Shown piece after piece: positions 44,908 to 53,054 of a DNA stretch of 64,000 nucleotides. The position numbers and the translations under genes were made by a program. The DNA lies in the NCBI GenBank assembly GCA_964007875.1, contig CAXGAH010000007.1, positions 25,605 to 89,604 of the forward strand, written 5' to 3'. This DNA is from UBA1275 sp002323515. Its GTDB lineage: Bacteria; Bacteroidota; Rhodothermia; Balneolales; Balneolaceae. The notes under the pieces are model-generated. The model was given only the letters and a program-made list of their open reading frames with translations, had not been told where the DNA came from and did not search any database. The stretch's first letter is position 1, and each line of letters opens with the position of its first letter.

Positions 44908-46434
44908 ATGAGTGCTAATCATTCACAAAACCCAATCTTTGTTTGGTTTAGAAACGATCTCCGAATCCATGATAATCCATGTTTACATGCCGCAATCCAA
45001 CAGGGTTTGGTTCAACCTATCTACCTCTTAGATCCAAGAACATTTCAGGCTTCCTCTTTTGGCATAGCTAGAATGGGGACCCATCGAAGACGATTTTTAC
45101 GTGAATCTTTGGAGAGTTTACGCACACAGTTACATAGTATCGGCTTAGATTTACTAATCTTATATGCCAAGCCGGAAGAACTATTTTCAAAATTGCTCAA
45201 GTCAATACCTCACGCTAAGCTCTTTTTTTCATACGAATATGCGTTTGAGGAAACACAAATCGAAGCAGCATTAGCCTATGAACTTTCTTCGGATCAATGG
45301 GAAGGATTTTGGACGGGTACACTAATGAATCCAGTAAATCTTCCTTTTACATTGGAAGCTTTGCCAAACGGGTTTAGTTCATTTCGAAAAAAAGTAGAAA
45401 AGTATGCGTCTATACCCGAGCCGGTACCTACCCCTAACAAAGTAATTGGGCTTAAAAAACACGATTGGGGGGAGGATCCCTTTGCTCTTTCGGTTTTTGC
45501 TGAACATGAAAATACGGACCAACAACTACAAGAAATAGAAACCGTGGGACTTGCTCCTATTTATCCAGTGGCGGATCTTGCGGACGAGCTCGATATGCAA
45601 AAATCTGAATGGGAGCAGTTGTTCAAAGGCGGGGAAGAGGCAGGCTTAGCAAGGTTGGACTACTATTTGTGGCAAACAGATTTGGTAGCGGCATATAAAA
45701 AAACAAGAAATGGTTTGATAGGGACAGATTATTCGACCAAGTTTTCGCCCTGGTTGGCTAATGGGAGTTTGTCTGCGCGCATGATTGCCAGCGAAATACA
45801 TGGCTATGAAGGCCAACGAACCAAGAATGACTCAACCTATTGGGTTATTTTTGAGTTGTTATGGAGAGATTTTTTCCGATTCGCTGCATTAAAATACGGC
45901 CGAAAGTGGTTTGACAAAGGTGGAATACAATCTAATATTCGAGAGTATCAAAACAATAAGGATTATTTTGAGGCTTGGATTTCGGGTCGAACGGGTTTTT
46001 CGTTTGTAGATGCCAACATGCGTGAATTGGCTACAACGGGTTTCATGAGTAATCGAGGACGACAAAATGTGGCTAGTTTTTTTACGCAGAATCTGAACAT
46101 GGATTGGCGTTGGGGAGCTGAATATTTTGAGTCCATGTTATTGGATTACGATGCGGCATCTAATTATGGAAATTGGATGTATAATGCCACACTAGGCCAT
46201 GATCCTAGAAACAGATTTTTTAACATTGAATTACAGGCAAATCGTTACGATTCCTCAGGAGAATATGTTATGTTGTGGTGTAAGAAATTAAAAAAGGTGC
46301 CTTTATCGTTACGTCATAAGCCTTACATACACAATCAATCAATGTTCGTAGCACCTATTATAGATTTAGAAAAGAGTTATGAAGAAATCAGAAAGAGAGC
46401 ACAAGTTGTATCTGATCCCAGGGAAAAAACCTAA
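44908..46434 (+). CDS. DASH-type cryptochrome
   Basis: Flavoprotein of the photolyase/cryptochrome family, 508 residues. The N-terminal antenna (Rossmann) domain begins FVWFRNDLRIHDNPCL. The FAD domain has SARMIASEI, WVIFELLWRDFFRFAALKYG, TTGFMSNRGRQNVASFF, DWRWGAEYFESMLLDYDAASNYGNW. The DASH signature near the end is DPRNRFFNIELQANRYD. Such proteins repair pyrimidine dimers in single-stranded DNA and may signal blue light (family knowledge). Its last 56 bases overlap a small ORF in another frame, and a DUF2256 gene follows, a known companion of Cry-DASH. Confidence 0.95.
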   Translation: MSANHSQNPIFVWFRNDLRIHDNPCLHAAIQQGLVQPIYLLDPRTFQASSFGIARMGTHRRRFLRESLESLRTQLHSIGLDLLILYAKPEELFSKLLKSIPHAKLFFSYEYAFEETQIEAALAYELSSDQWEGFWTGTLMNPVNLPFTLEALPNGFSSFRKKVEKYASIPEPVPTPNKVIGLKKHDWGEDPFALSVFAEHENTDQQLQEIETVGLAPIYPVADLADELDMQKSEWEQLFKGGEEAGLARLDYYLWQTDLVAAYKKTRNGLIGTDYSTKFSPWLANGSLSARMIASEIHGYEGQRTKNDSTYWVIFELLWRDFFRFAALKYGRKWFDKGGIQSNIREYQNNKDYFEAWISGRTGFSFVDANMRELATTGFMSNRGRQNVASFFTQNLNMDWRWGAEYFESMLLDYDAASNYGNWMYNATLGHDPRNRFFNIELQANRYDSSGEYVMLWCKKLKKVPLSLRHKPYIHNQSMFVAPIIDLEKSYEEIRKRAQVVSDPREKT

Positions 46435-46630
46435 AACAGAACATCCCTTGGATTATAAAAGCGTAAAATCAAACATTTCAGAAATTACTAGAAGTTTGTT
46501 TTCAGATACCTGGCGTAGCTATTTAGACGAGGTGTATATGGTAGCTAGGCATGTGAATGAAAACCGTATCAAAACGTTAAATAAGCGTGAACTAGCGAAA
46601 ATGAAAATTAGCGCACGTAAGAAGCAGTAA
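46379..46630 (+). CDS. Small basic protein of unknown function overlapping cry-DASH
   Basis: 83 codons in a frame shifted from the cryptochrome gene and overlapping its end by 56 bases. Beyond the overlap the sequence stays protein-like: SEITRSLFSDTWRSYLDEVYMVARHVNENRIKTLNKRELAKMKISARKKQ, helical and strongly basic at the end. I do not recognise the family. The position between a cryptochrome and DUF2256 makes a real co-transcribed gene plausible. The exact start is uncertain, as the ATG lies inside cry. Confidence 0.5.
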   Translation: MKKSEREHKLYLIPGKKPKTEHPLDYKSVKSNISEITRSLFSDTWRSYLDEVYMVARHVNENRIKTLNKRELAKMKISARKKQ

Positions 46631-46656
46631 GACCATGAAGACTAATTTTTTTAGGG

Positions 46657-46803
46657 TTGAAGAAATCAGAGCTACCAACTAAAATTTGTCCGGTTTGTGA
46701 ACGGCCTTTTACCTGGCGAAAGAAGTGGAAAAAAGATTGGGACCAGGTCAAATATTGCAGTGACCGTTGTCGACGCTTTAAAAAGAGAGCCGATTCCAAA
46801 TAA
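46657..46803 (+). CDS. DUF2256 zinc-finger-like small protein
   Basis: 48 residues from a TTG at 46657, starting MKKSELPTKICPVCERPF. The sequence has CPVC, then the conserved tryptophan run FTWRKKWKKDWDQVKYC and CSDRCRRF: a CxxC...CxxxC zinc-ribbon pattern characteristic of DUF2256, which is found beside cryptochrome/photolyase genes in many bacteria. A nearby ATG (46635) is in another frame and hits a stop after 15 codons, so TTG is the only sensible start. The last 26 bases overlap the convergent SDR gene. Confidence 0.88.
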   Translation: MKKSELPTKICPVCERPFTWRKKWKKDWDQVKYCSDRCRRFKKRADSK

Positions 46804-47527
46804 AGTAGGGAATTAAATCGGCAAGCTCTGCCAACAATCGCCATCGCTTGGTGATATATATTCGTTTTTTCTTTTTCTCTATGCCTGGAATCATCATTTT
46901 AACCGCTCTATGAGTAGAAGCCATCCAAAAGGTATTAGGATTATTTTGGGTCATCTCCGAGACTACATAACCTGGTCGTATATCGGTGATATCGAGTTTC
47001 ATATTTAAGGCATTGACTTTCATACGAAATCCAGTCATATAATTTGATACGAAGTGTTTGCTAGCGGTATATACGGGAGCATGTCCAGATGCTAGATGAG
47101 ATGCGATGGATGACATGCCAACAATATGACCATGACCTTGCTTTTGGAAGTGCGCAAAAGCCCAGTGTAGACCATGCGCAAAAGCACGTATATTTATATC
47201 TATGGTTTGAGCATCGGATTCCCATTGAGCTTTAAGGTCGTCACGACCAACACCGGCGTTTAAAATAATCCCATCTAGTCCACCCATAGCTGATACTAAT
47301 TTATTAAATGCTTTGGTGCTTTCTGCCTCATTTGTAAGGTCTACTGCACAAATGAACACCTTGCCTTGTGACTCTATAAGTTCCTCTTTTAGTGTATTAA
47401 GTCGTTCTTTTCTACGAGCAACTAAACCAATAACATATCCTTTTTTAGCTAGCTGGCGTGCAAGCTCTTCTCCAATGCCAGAACTCGCGCCAGTGATTAA
47501 ATACCGGGGAGATTGGGTCAATGACAT
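46778..47527 (-). CDS. Short-chain dehydrogenase/reductase
   Basis: 249-residue classical SDR. The NAD(P) loop is TGASSGIGEELARQLAKKG (about 12-30), followed by LVARRKERL (Arg suggests NADPH), the NAG motif LNAGVG, catalytic Ser in GMSSIASHLA and YTASK (Tyr-x-x-x-Lys, ~155-159). The C-terminal part is hydrophobic and basic, as in DltE/YqjQ-type SDRs. It lies 21 bases downstream of the TolC-like gene on the same strand and may be in its transcript. Substrate unknown. Confidence 0.92.
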   Translation of the reverse strand: MSLTQSPRYLITGASSGIGEELARQLAKKGYVIGLVARRKERLNTLKEELIESQGKVFICAVDLTNEAESTKAFNKLVSAMGGLDGIILNAGVGRDDLKAQWESDAQTIDINIRAFAHGLHWAFAHFQKQGHGHIVGMSSIASHLASGHAPVYTASKHFVSNYMTGFRMKVNALNMKLDITDIRPGYVVSEMTQNNPNTFWMASTHRAVKMMIPGIEKKKKRIYITKRWRLLAELADLIPYFIWNRLSF

Positions 47528-47548
47528 AGATATATAGATATTTTAATA

Positions 47549-48865
47549 TTAGTAGGATTTAGCATCCAACCAATCTATATAAGGTTCACTAGATAAAAGT
47601 TCTTTACTGCTTAAATACCCGATATAGGTTTTGATCAATTCAAAATACCACTGTTGTTCAATTTCTTTCCAATTTAGCTCCATTTCCTGCCATTCAAGAG
47701 TTTTGAGTGGCTCATAATCATCTAATACTTGAAGCGTATTTCGCATTTCTTGTAGATTCATTTGAGTATATAGCTGGACTAATTCGAGGTACTTTTCTAA
47801 TACAGTTTTTAAATGTGATTTCCAGTAATTTTGCTCTAAAGTAGTTTTTTTTTGTAATGCTAAGATATCAAGACTACGCTCTTTTTCTTCCAATGATAAA
47901 TTCATTAAATCGGCTCGGTTTCTATGAAACAAAGGTAGAGTAATACCCGCCGAAATTCCTAGCAGACTTTTATTGGTTCTATTTGGAAAGTACTCGGTTT
48001 GGATAAATCCCATATTGGTGTTAACTCGTTCCATGTCTTGCTCTAACTTTGTTTCTTGAAAGGCAAGTTGTGCTAAATATACTTGTAGTGGTTCAGAAAG
48101 AGAGTGCTCTACTGAGCTTCGGAAGTATGTTTCAATATCTTGTGCACTCAAAGTAATGTTTTGCTCCCATGTTATGGTATAATTATGATCAATATTATCT
48201 CCTAACTTCAAATTGATTGATCGATGCAATTCTTTGACTTTAAGCTCTAAATCAGTTTTATCACTCCATAACTTCAACTTATTTGCATGAGCTTCTGTAA
48301 AGCTATTTGCATCGAAAAAATCTGCCCCAGGATATTCTTTTAGCCATTCAATGCGTTGTTTATTAATGGATATCCGTTCTTCCACGAGTTTAAGAGTTTG
48401 TTGTGTTTCAATCCAGGAAATAATGAGCTCATAGCGTTCAAATATATCCTTATCAATGGCCCTTGCAGCATCGGTTTGGAGTTGTAATTTCCGATTTTGA
48501 TAGAGTTCTTTTGTTTTTTTTCTAATTAGGGGATTAGTTGGGCGAAATCTAATATCATAGCGTTGATCTTGGGGTTGAAACTCATCGTTTGAAAATCGAA
48601 ACTGAATTTCGTCTATGACAGCCGGTTGTACTTCTTCTGGGTTTAGAAGGTTGACTTGCTCTTGAAAAGATCGTATTGGTATATATTCTAATGAAAGGCG
48701 AATAAATTGGAGACGGTCAAGGGTATCAATCGGTCCATTATTAAGGTCTAGCGTCAAAATTGGCTCGCCATTTTTACTAATTCTATCAAATGCTTGGACA
48801 TGCATTGCTGTAGTGTCAATATCCTCAAAGAGTATTGTTAGTAAAAGTAATAAAATACCTCTCAT
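47549..48865 (-). CDS. TolC-like outer-membrane efflux protein
   Basis: 438 residues from the ATG at 48865, which follows the upstream stop by one base and gives a clean signal peptide (MRGILLLLLTILF); an in-frame TTG at 48874 is the alternative. The body is mostly long amphipathic helices with repeated Leu/Glu/Gln heptads (about 130-230 and 280-430). A central GISAGITLPLFHRNRADLMNL matches the TolC/OEP turn 'LxLPLFxxxR' after the second long helix. The N-terminal ~110 residues before the helices are unusual for TolC and of unknown fold. Together with the HlyD-like and DUF4956 genes it forms a candidate envelope-spanning machine. Confidence 0.75.
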   Translation of the reverse strand: MRGILLLLLTILFEDIDTTAMHVQAFDRISKNGEPILTLDLNNGPIDTLDRLQFIRLSLEYIPIRSFQEQVNLLNPEEVQPAVIDEIQFRFSNDEFQPQDQRYDIRFRPTNPLIRKKTKELYQNRKLQLQTDAARAIDKDIFERYELIISWIETQQTLKLVEERISINKQRIEWLKEYPGADFFDANSFTEAHANKLKLWSDKTDLELKVKELHRSINLKLGDNIDHNYTITWEQNITLSAQDIETYFRSSVEHSLSEPLQVYLAQLAFQETKLEQDMERVNTNMGFIQTEYFPNRTNKSLLGISAGITLPLFHRNRADLMNLSLEEKERSLDILALQKKTTLEQNYWKSHLKTVLEKYLELVQLYTQMNLQEMRNTLQVLDDYEPLKTLEWQEMELNWKEIEQQWYFELIKTYIGYLSSKELLSSEPYIDWLDAKSY

Positions 48866-48866
48866 A

Positions 48867-49844
48867 CTACTCAATAATTACTTTCTCGCCGACGGGTAGC
48901 GGGTTTTTTTCTGGAATTTTAACGTATATCTCTAGACCAAATGTAGTTATTGAACTTGAGTTTTGAAGAATTGCAGGAAGAGCTACAACTGAGCCAAACC
49001 CTGTTATTACTCCACTACTTATCAGGCTTGATTCTTGAGAAGAACGTACGGTAACAGTATCGCCAATTTGTCTATTTCTATCCTTTTGCCCTACTAGATA
49101 TCCTAACACAGAAGTAGGATGTCGTGGATTGATTGATAATAGTGGGGTATATGAATCAACCTGTTCTAATGGCTTAACATACACTCGTTCTACAACGCCA
49201 TCAGTTTGGGCTATACGTGTTAAATTATCTAACATACGCTCTTTCCAAACTAATTCTTGTATAGCTAGCTCCTGACGAGCTCGAATTTGAGAAATATCGA
49301 ATATATGTTCTTGGGTCACATCATTTACTCGAATCTCAATCGCTAGTAATTCTAAAGAGAGCTGTTGTTGTAAAGATTCAATTTGAAGCTGTATTTCATT
49401 GGTTTGATTTATTTCAACTGAATTTGTTTCGTTACCACTAAGTTTTTGTTGAAGATTTAGTCTTCGACTAAGCAATTTGATTTCTGCATTAATCTCTTGT
49501 TGGCGTTGTACTTTTTCTGACTCAAATAAAGCTAATTCAGATTCGAGTAGCTCATTTTTTTCTTCGATTTCTGATTCTGTAAGTAAATTAGTTTTTCGAA
49601 GTTTTTCTATATCTAATTCTAATTGAGGACTGTAGAGGGTGATTAGAGTATCACCATTTGTGACTGTTTCACCAGGTGACACTAGAGTGTTTAAAACTGT
49701 TGCAGATCGATCTGAGTTAATGGTATAAGGATTGGAGTAACTAACTCCTAAGAAGGATCTATTACCTTTGAAATACTGTGTATTTATAATTAATAATAAA
49801 ATGAACAGTATACCGGTAAACCAAAAAAAGGAATTCTTTTTCAT
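48867..49844 (-). CDS. HlyD-like periplasmic adaptor (membrane fusion protein)
   Basis: 325 residues with one N-terminal membrane helix (about 7-24, FFWFTGILFILLLIINTQYF). It has two lipoyl half-motifs, VLNTLVSPGETVTNGDTLITL (~50-70) and DGVVERVYVKPLEQVDSYTPLLSI (~212-235), separated by a coiled-coil hairpin of ~140 residues rich in Glu, Leu and Gln. A beta-barrel (IGDTVTVRSSQ) and membrane-proximal segment follow. This is the domain order of HlyD/EmrA adaptors that bridge an inner-membrane transporter to TolC. It starts 9 bases after DUF4956. No ABC or RND pump is adjacent. Confidence 0.85.
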   Translation of the reverse strand: MKKNSFFWFTGILFILLLIINTQYFKGNRSFLGVSYSNPYTINSDRSATVLNTLVSPGETVTNGDTLITLYSPQLELDIEKLRKTNLLTESEIEEKNELLESELALFESEKVQRQQEINAEIKLLSRRLNLQQKLSGNETNSVEINQTNEIQLQIESLQQQLSLELLAIEIRVNDVTQEHIFDISQIRARQELAIQELVWKERMLDNLTRIAQTDGVVERVYVKPLEQVDSYTPLLSINPRHPTSVLGYLVGQKDRNRQIGDTVTVRSSQESSLISSGVITGFGSVVALPAILQNSSSITTFGLEIYVKIPEKNPLPVGEKVIIE

Positions 49845-49853
49845 AAAAATGAC

Positions 49854-50528
49854 CTAAATTTCTTCCATATTTTGGTTGTAATTAATTGAGACTCTTTCCA
49901 CACCATCTATTGATTGGAGTGATTCTAAAAGGAAATAATGATCATTGGGATAAGGCAGCACTATGTCATAATTACACTCTACTCGCTCTTCTCTTAAGAT
50001 GGTACTTTTTTCATGAAAGCCTTTTGTTTGTTCACCAATTACTGAACGTACTTGTGATCTTATGTCTTTTTTCTCCATTCTGATATTCACTCTAGCTTTA
50101 ATTTCATTGCGTGTGGTTATATCTGTGAAATGTAAAATCAACGCAAGACCGCAGAAAAGTATGGTGCCGGTGAAAGCGATTGTAAATCCAAATACACCAA
50201 TTGCTAATCCACTACTTAATGATGCGAATATGTAAATCATATTTTTTGGGTCCTGGATACGAGTTCTAAAACGTATCATCGCCAATGCACCAAACGCACC
50301 GAGACCTCTTGCTAAACTATCTCCAATAGCCATCATAACCATCGCTGCAACAATTGAACCTAGGGCTATAGTTTGGAAAAGGTGTTTAGGATAACTAGGA
50401 CCGGTATGGGTTACTTTATGAGTAATTGCAATTGCAGAAGAAAGTAGAATAGCCCAAACAAGTGAATATCCAACATTAATTAAAGTTGGATAGTCATATA
50501 CTGGTTGGTCGGAGAATAACTCAAACAT
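49854..50528 (-). CDS. DUF4956 membrane protein
   Basis: 224-residue inner-membrane protein. There are about four helices in the first 140 residues, with the family core MAIGDSLARGLGAFGALAMIRFRTRIQDPKNMIYIFASLSSG (given here as landmarks around residues 68-110). A soluble C-terminal domain of ~80 residues (VECNYDIVLPYP, then VERVSINY) looks ACT/ferredoxin-like, much as in MgtC. DUF4956 genes are usually found with VTC-type polyphosphate polymerases or CotH; neither is in the window. Here it precedes the adaptor and TolC-like genes with a 9-base gap, suggesting it is the inner-membrane partner. Confidence 0.85.
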   Translation of the reverse strand: MFELFSDQPVYDYPTLINVGYSLVWAILLSSAIAITHKVTHTGPSYPKHLFQTIALGSIVAAMVMMAIGDSLARGLGAFGALAMIRFRTRIQDPKNMIYIFASLSSGLAIGVFGFTIAFTGTILFCGLALILHFTDITTRNEIKARVNIRMEKKDIRSQVRSVIGEQTKGFHEKSTILREERVECNYDIVLPYPNDHYFLLESLQSIDGVERVSINYNQNMEEI

Positions 50529-50550
50529 GTAGCAAAATTTTAATAAGGAT

Positions 50551-51117
50551 TTATTCGGCTATTTTTTTATCCCAATTCCAGGTACTTGAAGAATGTCTAA
50601 CCCACTCCATGATTCCGAAGAAAGCGGCTGAGTACAATAAATCGCTAGCTAGTGTACCGCGGAAAAAAGGAATAGCCATCTCATAGCATAATAAGAGTCC
50701 ACCCCACGTAAGTGGGTAATCAGGATCTGATAGCCAAACGCCAAAATTAGAAATGATAAAAAATAGGACAGAAGCACCCAAGGCGCCACCAAGTACTCTT
50801 GGAATAGATACTTTCCTAAGAACGACAGATCCCAAAACTATAATCATAGCAAAACTAAGATAAAGCCAACCGAAACCTGGTGTAAATAATATAAAGCTGT
50901 TGTAAAACTCAGCATATAGTATATTATTGACCAATAAATCACTAATCCAATATATTCCTAAAGGAGCTAAAAATCCCCATACATTCCGTCCAAGATAGGC
51001 TCCAGAAGCAAGAGCCATGGCTCCTATAGGGGCGAAGTTCATGGGGTGTGGAAAGAGACGGGTGACAGCTGCTACTGCGAGTAAGAATATTAATATGAGA
51101 TACTTTTTGGTGATCAT
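50551..51117 (-). CDS. DUF6580 family membrane protein (ECF S-component-like)
   Basis: 188-residue protein with about five to six hydrophobic helices. The start YLILIFLLAVAAVTRLFPHPMNFAPIGAMALASGAYLGR is characteristic of DUF6580, whose fold resembles S components of ECF vitamin/metal transporters. Small hydrophilic loops carry WLSDPDYPLTWGG. It ends 22 bases before the DUF4956 gene on the same strand, so may be its operon mate. Substrate unknown, and no ECF ATPase genes are in view. Confidence 0.82.
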   Translation of the reverse strand: MITKKYLILIFLLAVAAVTRLFPHPMNFAPIGAMALASGAYLGRNVWGFLAPLGIYWISDLLVNNILYAEFYNSFILFTPGFGWLYLSFAMIIVLGSVVLRKVSIPRVLGGALGASVLFFIISNFGVWLSDPDYPLTWGGLLLCYEMAIPFFRGTLASDLLYSAAFFGIMEWVRHSSSTWNWDKKIAE

Positions 51118-51218
51118 ATCTAAAAGTACAATTTAACGATTAATAAAAAAAAGTATTACTGATATAATACTATAAATTAATAGGTTATCACTATAAGTTG
51201 AAAATAATTTCAAAAAAT

Positions 51219-51821
51219 TTAGTTCTTCTGAGTAGTTACCTCTACGTTTATTTTTACTTTAATCTCATCATCTACAACAGCATCAGATAACCAATCGCCT
51301 GCTCCGACATTGTAATCATTACGTAGTATTGAAAATTCAGACTCAAATCCTGCAATTAAAGTATCCTCTCTTCTAGGACTGTCCATGATTCCAAGTAATG
51401 TAAATGGCAATATAAAATCAGTGCTTACATTTTTAATACTTAGACTACCATGAGCTTCAAAGTTATTGTTATCTATAGTTACTATTTTTTCACTTGTAAA
51501 TGTTATGTGAGGATATAAATCCGATTGGAAAAAGTCTTCGGATTGCAGATGACCATCACGGCGCGCATTTTTAGTATTGATTGAGGTTACATCGATTTGT
51601 ACATCAATACTAGATTCTTCAAGATTTTCAGGATCAAAATAAATAGTTGCTTCATATTGCTCAAATGCCCCAGGAACACTGGTAAAAAAGTGTTTGGCTT
51701 CAAAAGTAATACTCGTGTGAGACTTATTTATATTCCAAGAGATTGCTGCGTACCGTGTAGCTGCAAAACTTATCATTCCAAAGATCAGTATGATAGAAAT
51801 AAAAAAATGATTCTTTTTCAT
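51219..51821 (-). CDS. YceI-family exported lipocalin-like protein
   Basis: 200 residues with a signal peptide (1-25, FFISIILIFGMISFAATRYAA). The YceI domain follows: WNINKSHTSITFEAKHFFTSVPGAFEQYEATIYFDP, then SIDVQIDVTSINTKNARRDGHLQSEDFFQSDLYPHITFTS. These are family hallmarks of a periplasmic polyisoprenoid/lipid-binding beta-barrel. It lies 101 bases upstream of DUF6580 and may be separate from that operon. Confidence 0.93.
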   Translation of the reverse strand: MKKNHFFISIILIFGMISFAATRYAAISWNINKSHTSITFEAKHFFTSVPGAFEQYEATIYFDPENLEESSIDVQIDVTSINTKNARRDGHLQSEDFFQSDLYPHITFTSEKIVTIDNNNFEAHGSLSIKNVSTDFILPFTLLGIMDSPRREDTLIAGFESEFSILRNDYNVGAGDWLSDAVVDDEIKVKINVEVTTQKN

Positions 51822-51996
51822 TGCGTTGTATAATTTATGAATAGGTTTTTAAGTCAATTGTAAAGTTTAGATGAGAGCAAATAGAATTTAAGCTATTAGT
51901 TTAATAAGCTTTGCATGCGAGAGATAACAAGTGTACCAAAAGATAGAACACAAATGAAATTGGAACGTTCATTTAAGATGAAAAATGGTTTAGTAC

Positions 51997-52872
51997 CTAA
52001 CTGTTTTTTTGTTGGTCAATTTTAGCTCGCAACAATATTGCGCTAAATATAAATAAAATAGATAAGTAAAAGACCCATAATGCAAGTACAATGATGAATG
52101 TGTAGCCTTGGTAAATGAATTCATAACGCGACATGGCGTAACTTAGATAGAGGCTTAATAGTAGTTTTGCGCTTTCAAAGAGTACGGTGAACAAGGCAGC
52201 CCCTTGAAATGCATCGGGTATGGATATTTCCTGTTCACTCATGAAACGGAAGATTACAAAGGCGAGCATGTAGGTGAACAATAAGGGTAGTAATATGTCG
52301 AGTACTTCGTAGACCCAGGGAAGTTCGATGACAATCTCGGTTAATGGGACGGCAATGGTGCGCAGTTCGAATAATGAAATAAAAGATGCTAAGAGACTGA
52401 AAAACAAAAACACGGTACCTAACAGTCCAAGCCCTAAAAAATTTGCCAATATACTTTTAAGTGGATGACTTCTCTTTTGTATTTCAAAAACATTGAAAAG
52501 GACAAGTTTGAGGCTGTGAAATAGACTTTGGGTGAAAAAAAGCATAATTATGATACCCGTGATACCTAATACATTCCTGCCTTGAATCAATGGTGCTAAC
52601 AATGCTTGTACAATACGTTCACTTTCAACAGTAATGGAATTTGTTTGTTCGTAGGTAATATCCGGGAGTAGTTCGGTGCCGTATCGCACTAGCTCCGTAT
52701 AGGCTGCATCAATAGAGAGTACATATCCAATGATTGATATAAGAATAAGGGTAAATGGGATTGCGCAAATAAACAAATTAAACGTAACGGCAGAAGCATT
52801 AAAGATGACATCAACCTGTTTAACTAATTCTATAACTCTACTCCAATATGCGCATAAACCATTTTTTGACAT
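51997..52872 (-). CDS. YihY/BrkB-family membrane protein
   Basis: 291-residue polytopic inner-membrane protein with about six helices. Family features are the early DVIFNASAVTFNLFICAIPFTLILI, the middle NVLGITGIIIMLFFTQSLFHSLKLVLFNVFEI, and the late ALFTVLFESAKLLLSLYLSYAMSRYEFIYQGYTFIIVLALWVFYLSILFIFSAIL region (landmarks). Formerly mis-annotated as RNase BN; the real function is unsettled. Divergent from mutS with ~180 bases between. Confidence 0.9.
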   Translation of the reverse strand: MSKNGLCAYWSRVIELVKQVDVIFNASAVTFNLFICAIPFTLILISIIGYVLSIDAAYTELVRYGTELLPDITYEQTNSITVESERIVQALLAPLIQGRNVLGITGIIIMLFFTQSLFHSLKLVLFNVFEIQKRSHPLKSILANFLGLGLLGTVFLFFSLLASFISLFELRTIAVPLTEIVIELPWVYEVLDILLPLLFTYMLAFVIFRFMSEQEISIPDAFQGAALFTVLFESAKLLLSLYLSYAMSRYEFIYQGYTFIIVLALWVFYLSILFIFSAILLRAKIDQQKNS

Positions 52873-53054
52873 GATACAACTTAGAATTCAATGTATGTTG
52901 ATACTAAAGTAGTATTAAAGCCTTTAAAAGTCATCATGCTTCCTAGTCAGATATAAAAATAGAGTATGCTTACTGTTTTTAAGTCATGGGTTTGGTATGT
53001 TTCACCGATAGCATGGAACCAATTCGTTGAATAGATTTTATTAGCACCCCTCCC

